DNA of 64,000 nt from Aplectana chamaeleonis (Eukaryota > Nematoda > Chromadorea > Rhabditida > Cosmocercidae): positions 124,001-188,000 of the forward strand of contig JAPDOI010001173.1 of assembly GCA_029168955.1 (NCBI GenBank). Direction: 5' to 3'. Positions 56,401-64,000 of the stretch are shown here, piece by piece; position 1 is the stretch's first letter; every line of letters begins with the position of its first letter. The position numbers and the translations under genes are program-made. The notes beneath the pieces are model-generated. The model saw nothing but the letters and a program-made list of their open reading frames with translations. It was not told where the DNA came from and ran no database searches.

Positions 56401-59292
56401 TCCGGCGCACTCCCACTTGGGTCTCGCACACTTTCTAGGGCGTCCGGCGCACACCCATTTGGGTCCCACACACTTTCTACATCGTCCGGCGCACTCTCAT
56501 CTGGGTCCCACACACTCTCTACGGCGTTCTGCGCACACCCACTTGGATCCCACACACGTTCTACGGCGTCTTGCGCACTCCCACTTGGGTCTCGCACACT
56601 TTCTACGGCGTTCTGCGCACACCCATTTGTGTCCCGCACACTTTCTACGGCGTTCTGCGCACACCCATTTGGGTCCCGCACACTTTCTACGGCGTCCGGC
56701 GCACTCCCATTTGGGTCCCGCACACTTTCTACGGCGTCCGGCGCACACCCATTTGGGTCCCACACACTTTCTAGGGCGTTCTGCGCACACCCATTTGGGT
56801 CCCGCACACTTTCTACGGCGTCCGGCGCACTCCCACTTGGGTCCCGCACACTTTCTACGGCGTCCGGCGCACTCCCACTTGAGTCCCACACACTTTCTAC
56901 GGCGTCCGGCGCACTCCCACTTGGGTCCCGCACACTTTCTACGGCGTCCGACGCTCTCTCTTGTAGGTCCCGCTCATTGTCTACGGCGTCCGGCGCACTC
57001 TCATTTGAGTCCCACACACTTACTACGGCGTTCTGCGCACACATTTGGGTCCCGCACACTTTCTACGGCGTCCGCCGCACTCTCATTTGAGTCCCGCACA
57101 CTTTGTACGCGTCCGGCGCACTCTCATTTGGCTTCCAAACACTTTCTAGGGCGTTCTGCGCACACCCATTTGGGTCCCGCACACTTTCTACGGCGTCCGG
57201 CCCACTCTCATTTGGGTCCCACACACTTTCTAGGGCGTTCTGCGCTTACCCATTTGGGTCTTGCACACTTTTTACGGCATTCGGCGCACTCCCACTTGGG
57301 TCCCGCACACTTTCTACGGCGTCCGGCGCACACCCATTTGGGTCTCACATACTTTCTAGGGCGTTCTGCGCACACCCATTTGGGTCCCGCACACTTTCTA
57401 CGGCATTCGGCGCACTCCCTCTTGGGTCCCGCACACTTTCTACGGCGTTCTGCGCATACCCATTTGGGTCCCACACTCTTTCTACGGCGTCCGGCGCACA
57501 CCCATTTGGGTCCCACATACTTTCTAGGGCGTTCTGCGCACACCCATTTGGGTCCCGCACACTTTCTACGGCATTCGGCGCACTCCCACTTGGGTCCCGC
57601 ACACTTTCTACGGCGTTCTGCGCATACCCATTTGGGTACCACACACTTTCTACGGCGTTCTGCGCACACCCATTTGGGTCCCGCACACTTTCTACGGCGT
57701 CCGGCGCACACCCATTTGGGTCCCACACTTTCTACGGCGTTCTGCACTCCCATTTGGGTCTCCGCACACTTTCCACGGCGTCCGGCGCACACCCATTTGG
57801 GTCCCACACACTTTCTAGGGCGTTCTGCGCACACCCATTTGGGTCCCGCACACTTTCTACGGCGTCCGGCGCACACCCATTTGGGTCCCGCACACTTTCT
57901 ACGGCGTCCGGCGCACACCCATTTGGGTCCCACACACTTTCTAGGGCGTTCTGCGCACACCCATTTGGGTCCCGCACACTTTCTACGGCGTCCGGCGCAC
58001 TCCCACTTGAGTCCCACATACTTTCTACGGCGTTCGGCGCACTCCCACTTGGGTCCCACACACTTACTACGGCGTTCTGCGCACACATTTGGGTCCCGCA
58101 CACTTTCTACGGCGTCCGCCGCACTCTCATTTGAGTCCCGCACACTTTGTACGCGTCCGGCGCACTCTCATTTGGCTTCCAAACACTTTCTAGGGCGTTC
58201 TGCGCACACCCATTTGGGTCCCGCACACTTTCTACGGCGTCCGTCCCACTCTCATTTGGGTCCCACACACTTTCTAGGGCGTTCTGCGCACACCCATTTG
58301 GGTCTTGCACACTTTCTACGGCATTCGGCGCACTCCCACTTGGGTCCCGCACACTTTCTACGGCGTCCGGCGCACACCCATTCGGGTCCCACATACTTTC
58401 TAGGGCGTTCTGCGCACACCCATTTGGGTCCCGCACACTTTCTACGGCATTCGGCGCACTCCCTCTTGGGTCCCGCACACTTTCTACGGCGTTCTGCGCA
58501 TACCCATTTGGGTCCCACACACTTTCTACGGCGTTCTGCGCACACCCATTTGGGTCCCGCACACTTTCTACGGCGTCCGGCGCACACCCATTTGGGTCCC
58601 ACATACTTTCTAGGGCGTTCTGCGCACACCCATTTGGGTCCCGCACACTTTCTACGGCATTCGGCGCACTCCCACTTGGGTCCCGCACACTTTCTACGGC
58701 GTTCTGCGCATACCCATTTGGGTACCACACACTTTCTACGGCGTTCTGCGCATACCCATTTGGGTACGACACACTTTCTACGGCGTCCGGCGCACTCCCA
58801 CTTGGGTCCCGCACACTTTCTAGGGCGTTCTGCGCACATCCATTTGGGTCCCGCACACTTTCTACGGCGTCCGGCGCACTCCCACTTGGGTCCCGCACAC
58901 TTTCTACGGCGCTCTGCGCACACCCATTTGGGTCCCGCACACTTTCTACGGCATTCGGCGCACTCCCTCTTGGGTCCCGCACACTTTCTACGGCGTTCTG
59001 CGCATACCCATTTGGGTCCCACACACTTTCTACGGCGTTCTGCGCACACCCATTTGGGTCCCGCACACTTTCTACGGCGTCCGGCGCACTCCCACTTGGG
59101 TCTCGCACACTTTCTAGGGCGTTCTGCGCACACCCATTTGGGTCCCGCACACTTTCTACGGCGTCCGGCGCACTCCCACTTGGGTCCCGCACACTTTCTA
59201 CGGCGCTCTGCGCACACCCATTTAGGTCCCACACTTTCTACGGCGTCTTTCGCACTCCTGCTGGGGTCCCGCACACTATCTACGGCGTTCTG
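44460..59292 (+). repeat. 14.8-kb satellite array, 42-bp unit, about 350 copies
   Basis: The consensus is CGCACACTTTCTACGGCGTCC followed by GGCGCACTCCCATTTGGGTCC. The two 21-bp halves agree at about 12 of 21 positions, so the unit is an old dimer. Common variants are GTTCTGCGCACACCCATTTGG, GCATTCGGCGCACTCCC, TCTAGGGCG for TCTACGGCG, and CATACCCATTTGGGTACCAC. Shared rare indels (TTGTACGCGTCC at 45,575, 57,103 and 58,149; GCACACATTTGGG at about 45,505, 46,805, 55,225, 57,034 and 58,079) show higher-order blocks of about 1.0-1.3 kb. Since 42 is 14 codons, open frames up to 1,259 codons appear on both strands; they encode the same 14-residue repeat and are not treated as genes. GC content is well above the flanks. 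Confidence 0.97.
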
Positions 59293-59488
59293 TGGCGCAC
59301 TTGTGAGTCACACCGTGCGGCGTTTCAAAAAGTACTTCCGAGATCCTGCCGTATTGATTGAAGCGTTGCCCCGTTAAATCCTGAGCAAAAGCCTATCAGT
59401 AACGGAGTTCATTTCACTTGTTCATTTTTACGAATAAGTAAACGTCGGATGGTTTATAATAACATGTTTATAGTTCGGTCCGTGGCCT

Positions 59489-59614
59489 GTGTCCTCAAGA
59501 AAAAACGTTTAAATTCAAACCGCGGCTGGCGCGGCGGGTTAATTCTCAGAGATTGATTGTTAAACCGCCACGCCAGCAGCGGTTTGAATTTACACGTTTT
59601 TTCTTGAGGACACA
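59489..59614. mobile_element. 126-bp foldback MITE
   Basis: Arms TGTGTCCTCAAGAAAAAACG and CGTTTTTTCTTGAGGACACA, then TTCAAACCGC/GCGGTTTGAA and GGCGGGTTAA/TTAAACCGCC. Confidence 0.9.
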
Positions 59615-59629
59615 TGCCGCGGATCTAAC

Positions 59630-60040
59630 CATACGTGTTTTTGTCTTTCTTGACCCTCAATTTTGAGGTTCCGCAAAAATTGAGCAACCAACTTCAAATT
59701 TTGACAGGAGCTAGGTGCAAACAAAACCAGCTTCTTGGCCAAAAATGAGCTCTCTAGCTCAACGATAAGTGTTCCAACAAGATCGTGAACGCCAACTGAA
59801 AAAAGAAAAGGAGATGAACATTTTTTTCGACCAAAATGACGTGGTTTTGACACTTTTTCTCGAATCTCAGGTTACCATTCCGGACCATTTTTTGAACAGT
59901 CATTCACCTTTCTAAAGTATATCAAATACAAAAAGAACGGTCTTCCTACGTTTACTCTGGACCCTGATGCTGAGATCAGGGGGTTGCGCGATGGCGAATC
60001 AAAGCCAAATCTGGTGAGCGCTTCGCGCTCACCACAATAC
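59630..60040. repeat. Dispersed repeat shared with 10,331-11,190
   Basis: Same order of blocks as the 10.3-kb copy (AATTTTGAGGT, AAAAATGAGCTC, CCAACAAGATCGTG, GGGGTTGCGCG, GAGCGCTTCGCGCTC, CACCACAAT) but without the inserted TTAA MITE. A perfect GTGAGCGC-x4-GCGCTCAC hairpin lies near 60,015. Confidence 0.75.
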
Positions 60041-60422
60041 CGAGAAATATTATTTCATGCAGAGCCTCTAGCAATTAGTAACTTTAGTCGTAGTTTTAAG
60101 TTTTTACTCAAGCAAATTCCACCCCCATCGTTTTTTGAAACCGTTATTTATTTATTATTTATTAGAATGCACGCTAAGGTGCGTCGAAAAAAAAACAGTA
60201 TGTATAACAAACAAATCAAACAAATGCAGTGTCGAGAACAGAAACATAAAAGTAATTAATATACAACCAGATTGACTAAAAAAGAAGCTTAAAGCAAACT
60301 AAGCTTCTCGCCCGCGAAAAGTATTGTTGGTCGAAGCGACCAGCTATGAATGGGGCTTTAGAAAATATGGTTCATTTTGAAACGCACTGTGCACAGAAAG
60401 GCCGTTTAGATTACGGGCACAG

Positions 60423-60525
60423 AATACCATGCAGTTGGTGTGCTGTATGTGGGACAAGGACAGGAAACGGAAGCTGAAATTCTGTCCAACGTTTACGGAT
60501 CTGAGCGGTACGCGAAATTCTTGAA
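60423..60525 (+). CDS. TSC2: Tuberin exon: first strand of the RapGAP catalytic domain
   Basis: Exon of 103 bp: two bases, 33 codons, two bases, ending before a consensus GTAAGT donor. It contains VLYVG-x-GQ-x5-ILSN-x2-GS-x-RY-x2-FL. Human tuberin has the same pattern (VLYVGEGQ, ILSN, GS-x-RY-x2-FL) at the start of its Rap/Ran-GAP domain. RalGAP-alpha shares only the first part, so TSC2 is favoured. The acceptor is either GGGCACAG (60,422) or CCGTTTAG (60,407); the first needs one base from the previous exon, the second needs phase 0. The catalytic asparagine-thumb segment (HLGND in human) should be in a later exon, which I could not find before 64,000. Confidence 0.88.
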
Positions 60526-60543
60526 GTAAGTTCTTAGTCTTGT

Positions 60544-61014
60544 TTAAAAGTTTTCACTGAAATTAGAGCACCATTTTCTTGCATTTTCTACTGAGTGTGT
60601 GGGTTTGCCATACATTTGATTAACTGGGTGTGTGATTGCCTGCAGTAAATGAATCAATTTTACCATGAGTGCCGGAAGAAAGGTGAAGGAAAGGGGCTCG
60701 AAGTTTTTTCGACCTGAACCGGCTGACTTGTAGCGGAGGTAACATGAGCAGCTCCCATTGACAACTTCGCCAGTAGCGAGCGTACTGTAAGACTCTATAG
60801 ATAGTCTATCGAGCAATATCTCGACATACGGTGGTTCTCCGAGGGACTGAAAGGCAAGGAGCTGCCGGTCGAACTGTGGGTGGTGGCTGGTTGCCATCAC
60901 AACGTTTGACGCTGGCAATTTGCGTTCTTGGTTTCGAGTTATTCGACGAAGAACGAAAAATAGCCGTTTTTTTTCGAGTGAGCTGTTGTCTGTCGTGGTC
61001 CAGATACATGTCAT
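60544..61014 (-). CDS. Unrecognised 156-codon open frame on the minus strand
   Basis: ATG at 61,014, stop at 60,544. It reads MTCIWTTTDNSSLEKKR, then a stretch with HPQFDRQLLAFQSLGEPPYV and FEPLSFTFLPALMVKLIHLL. Composition is protein-like, with no domain that I recognise. It lies inside the next tuberin intron on the opposite strand, and another minus-strand frame overlaps it. Chance, or a fragment of an inserted gene, is possible. Confidence 0.25.
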   Translation of the reverse strand: MTCIWTTTDNSSLEKKRLFFVLRRITRNQERKLPASNVVMATSHHPQFDRQLLAFQSLGEPPYVEILLDRLSIESYSTLATGEVVNGSCSCYLRYKSAGSGRKNFEPLSFTFLPALMVKLIHLLQAITHPVNQMYGKPTHSVENARKWCSNFSENF

Positions 61015-61170
61015 AGGTAACGTTTGCGAAAGGAAAAGCTACCAGTTTTTCGCAGACGGCGAATGGTGTAATGGTGAGTGTGCTGTTCGCAAAGATAAAA
61101 GTCAAAAAAGAGTATCCGATGTACTCTAAAGAGGTGCCATCCACTGTTTGAGAACTCCCTTCCCTCGTAA

Positions 61171-61621
61171 TCAAAGGCAGGGTTCTCGATAAAATTGGTT
61201 GTTGTGCTATCCCCTTGGAATGGTAGATCTGGCCATCACAAAAGTGAAAGTAAGTAAAAAATTGGAGAAAAAACGCTCGGGAAGAAGTTATTGCTTGGCG
61301 TCCTCCCGCCTCCAATTATCGAGATTCGTGCAAAAGCCTGTTTTGTCAACTTTTATTTTGCTTCTAAAGTAATTTCTAAGCATCTATGGAGACTACTGAC
61401 TACTTTAACAGCGAAATAAAAGGCGGATAAGCAGGCACTAATTAAAATCTCGGTAATTTGGGGGCCGGCCGACACCAGTAATTAGCCGTTATTCTTAGTT
61501 TTTGAGCGTTTTTCAAGCGAATTTCAGGGTTTTTTCACTTATTTTTACTTTTGTGATGACCAAATCTACATTCTCATTGAAAGAGCTCAAAAGTCGTTTT
61601 TATCGCAAACCCTGCCTTTAA
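61171..61621. mobile_element. TTAA-flanked MITE, AGGCAGGG copy
   Basis: Left TCAA, right TTAA. The 443-bp element has ends AGGCAGGGTTCTCGATAAAA and TTTTTATCGCAAACCCTGCCT. Confidence 0.8.
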
Positions 61622-62639
61622 TCTCGTCCGCTACCTAAAGGGGAATGATCCCTTTTACGCCATCTGATTCGGCCTTCTTCAGCCGTCATCCTCAAAATCG
61701 GTCCACGACCACTTCTAAATGCGATGAACCCGGGTATGTTTCTCATTGTAAACGCTGCTGACGAAGAACTCTAGCGCTGCTGAAACATTTACACGTTTCT
61801 AGCGTTGTTGCCCATAGTTCACCTGGCAAATGTAGTATTTTCTTCGTTTTTGCTCGATTTGGGGGGAATAGCGCTTCAGACCTTGCGGGAGAACGCTAAT
61901 TTGCGCGAGTATGATTCGAACTCATGTCTTTAATGATATTGATCTTCATAAACTTAATTATGAATGACTGGATCATATGGAGAAGAATCAAGAACGTTCG
62001 GGTACGGCACGAGGTGGACAAGGCCAATCTTACTCATACCCCCCCCCTCTAGGAGCAAATTTCTGCCGATCTTCTCAGACCCCTCTCTCCAGAAGCGTAA
62101 TTTGGACACATTTTTGGGCGAAAGTTTCATTTAAATTGAACGTTATAATCGAATTCTTTGCAAAAACTGATTCTGGACAGTGTATACCCCCATTCAAAAT
62201 GGTCCACTTGGTGTCCCGGCGCAGCTCAGACCCCCCCTGTGGATATCCGCTCCTCGCGCCGTACCCTGTTTGCGCAGTTTGGCTTCCATCTGACTTGGGC
62301 TTGTTTTACCCTTGCCCCGACGTTTTAAAAAACCATGTTCAGAACGTTGTAGGTATAGCCATGTGTGTTAATAAACCGTATTCAAATTTCCTGATAGCTT
62401 CAGGGAATTCCAAAGAAAAATAGCGATTTAAAAGTGCACATTTTTCGGATTTAAGAAATTGAAACATTTTCAGCCCTAACATCAGCTGTCTATCGCCCAT
62501 GACATTCAGTTGCGAAGCTACACTTAGTAACTGGACGTGAAATCATTAGATCGATACCCTTCTTCTCTTCGCTTGCAATTTTTCCCGCCAAGCAGCGTCG
62601 CGGCTTCCTACGTGAGATACAAAGACCATACGAAGGTTA
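61622..62639. other. Intron sequence, nothing recognised
   Basis: A 148-codon open frame at 61,977-62,423 is Pro/Ser-rich with no domain. I looked here for the next GAP-domain exon (a GGLD/WHDDI-like stretch) and did not find one. Confidence 0.35.
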
Positions 62640-63244
62640 TTCAGGGCGCTAAACACGAGCACGACGTTGGTGCCGAGATGTCGTACGTTCGATCTGTGGC
62701 AGTGTGGAGTAAGGAACATCACTTTTGTGCAAAGAGTTGCCATAGGAGAGTTTGTGTCTGGCCTCATCTCTTCTACGGATTTTCCTACAAAGGGACGGCG
62801 TGGAGAGGTATCCTGGACCCGCTCAGAAGTATCTATCTTTGCTCCTGACCTACCAACTCTGATTCCTCTAACTCTCTATTGTGCATATCAATCTCAACTG
62901 GCTTTATGCCAGACTTTCTTAGCTTTCTCTCTTCGCACTTACTTACTATCCATCAAGACGTTATTTTGGTGCCAGGAACGAAGCTCCCTCCATTCCCCAT
63001 CTGAACACATCCAAATATCGCGGACTGTACTGCCTACCATTTTCAAGGTCGTCTCTCGGCGGAGGAGATTCCACATTCGTCTTATCCACTCTTCCCTCAC
63101 ACCTCATACTCAACACGGATGGCACTCTCGAGTGCTTTCCCACCCGTCTCCTCTTTAAAACTCTTCCATCTCTTTTCAACATTTGCATTCCGCCTACCAT
63201 CTCTTGCTCTTCATCTTACAATCCATTCGAACATCTCAAGCAGC
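62640..63244 (+). pseudogene. LINE C fragment (5' part), plus strand
   Basis: Matches the start of LINE C: the 5' leader GCCGAGATGTCGTACGTTCG, then in shifted frames LSIVHINLNWLYARLS, LSLFALTYYPS and, further on, STFVLSTLPSHLILNTDGTL and SLFNICIPPTISC, parallel to SIVHINQNGLRAKLS, STFALSNLPSH and SLFNIYIPPTTSC in the 31.9-35.5 kb copy. Stops and frameshifts abound, and the zinc-finger part is missing. It is cut off by the MITE at 63,249. Confidence 0.85.
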
Positions 63245-63746
63245 TTAAAGGCAGTGTCCACGATGAGGACCGTCTCCGACTTCTCATCGGAACTTGAAAA
63301 GTCCTACATATTGCTCCAAAAATGTTGAAAAAACGGGTAAAGGGGAGCCGTAAATAGCCCTACACGGCCTCAACCGTAAATATAGGGCGCTCTTCGCGCC
63401 TTTTACCCTCACTAGCCACCGATCAGAGCAAGCAACTGGAAAACCGGTTTCGAGAAGTGAACCGATTATCAGATAATTATTACTATTCCTCGTAATTCCT
63501 GGCTCGAACATATTAACACCATTTTAGTACTGGTTTTATCATGTTGGTAGATTATTCAGTTGTTCGCTTTGATCAGTGGCTGTTGAGGAGAGTGGGCGAG
63601 AGTGCGCCTTACATTGAAGTTTAGTTATAAGACTACTCGGGGCTTTTCTTAGCCGTTTTTTCGACATTGCTGTTGCCACGGGCCCTGAACCATTTGATTT
63701 CCGATGGGAATCCAGAGACGGTTTTTATCGTGATTACTGACTTTAA
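63245..63746. mobile_element. TTAA-flanked MITE, AGGCAGTG copy
   Basis: TTAA at 63,245-63,248 and 63,743-63,746. The 494-bp element has ends AGGCAGTGTCCACGATGAGG and TTTTTATCGTGATTACTGACT. The right end has diverged. Confidence 0.75.
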
Positions 63747-64000
63747 TGACTGCTCCTTTTAATCCTCGGTTGTCTTCGCGAACGACTTGAACGCTTACAC
63801 CTTTTGCTCGTTTCTCGGTTCTGATGCTAGACAGCGTCCTAGTACTCCCTGGACAAAGTTTGAGCTGGAAACGTTTCAACATCTGAAATTCAAATGTTCC
63901 TTTGTGACATTTTTCGGAATCCTTTGAAGCGCTTGGGAAATTTCGGGTGCGGAATATTTGTGCGCAGTATTTTATCTTCGACATCCAAAACATGTTTATC

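Noticed and set aside
44460..59292. CRISPR-like regular repeats
   Set aside because: Units are contiguous with no unique spacers, and the genome is eukaryotic.
44403..59377. Dozens of overlapping open frames of 60-1,259 codons on both strands
   Set aside because: All are translations of the 42-bp (14-codon) satellite in different frames; they change frame at every indel and have no independent start, domain or splice context.
60423..60525. RalGAP-alpha instead of tuberin
   Set aside because: The first half fits both families, but GS-x-RY-x2-FL and the YTN-KFN-WF exon at 3.6 kb fit TSC2 only, as far as I recall the families.
61890..61985. Minus-strand tRNA-like word AGTTCGAATCAT
   Set aside because: No matching A box or acceptor stem.

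Overview
The window looks like one end-to-end stretch of an animal gene on the + strand, greatly expanded by repeats. A chain of short exons with matching splice phases reads as tuberin (TSC2), the Rheb GTPase-activating subunit of the TSC complex. The exons at 2.8-4.5 kb match the tuberin domain and the region just after it. Weaker exons follow at 5.6, 6.8 and 7.0 kb. An exon at 13.0 kb leads into the catalytic RapGAP domain, and an exon at 60.4 kb carries its first strand. The rest of the GAP domain and the N-terminus lie outside the window or were not found. If the model is right, the intron between 13.1 and 60.4 kb is about 47 kb long, while most other introns here are 70-300 bp. Homology was judged by eye from memory of the family; no search was run.

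Organism: most likely a nematode, probably a hookworm-like strongylid. The endonuclease/reverse-transcriptase of the LINE at 21.6-24.7 kb closely resembles an RTE family I know from Necator and Ancylostoma; the short introns and dense foldback MITEs also fit. This is inference. It matters because C. elegans is known to lack TSC1 and TSC2.

Layout: 1-0.5 kb decayed 42-bp satellite; 0.7-2.7 kb small foldback elements, one with a 9-bp target duplication; 2.8-7.1 kb tuberin exons with MITEs between them; 7.1-13.0 kb intron with a 205-bp-arm palindrome, TTCGAA arrays, a TA-flanked element and TTAA-flanked MITEs; 13.0 kb tuberin exon; 14.6-17.2 kb inverted-repeat elements and a 21-bp GC-rich minisatellite; 18.9-24.7 kb two minus-strand LINEs fused tail to head; 25.7-28.9 kb MITEs, a 460-bp AAT microsatellite and a mirror copy of the 16.3-17.2 kb segment; 30.2-31.2 kb foldback element; 31.9-35.5 kb a minus-strand jockey/CR1-type LINE; 36-43.8 kb TTAA MITEs, two palindromes over 600 bp and 24-bp and TTCGAA arrays; 43.8-59.3 kb a satellite of about 350 units of 42 bp, each a dimer of two 21-bp halves; 59.5-60.0 kb repeats; 60.4 kb tuberin exon; 61.2-63.7 kb TTAA MITEs and a second LINE fragment.

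The long open frames within 44.4-59.3 kb are a by-product of the repeat length (42 = 14 codons) and are not annotated as genes. No tRNA, rRNA, CRISPR array or bacterial-type operon was seen.
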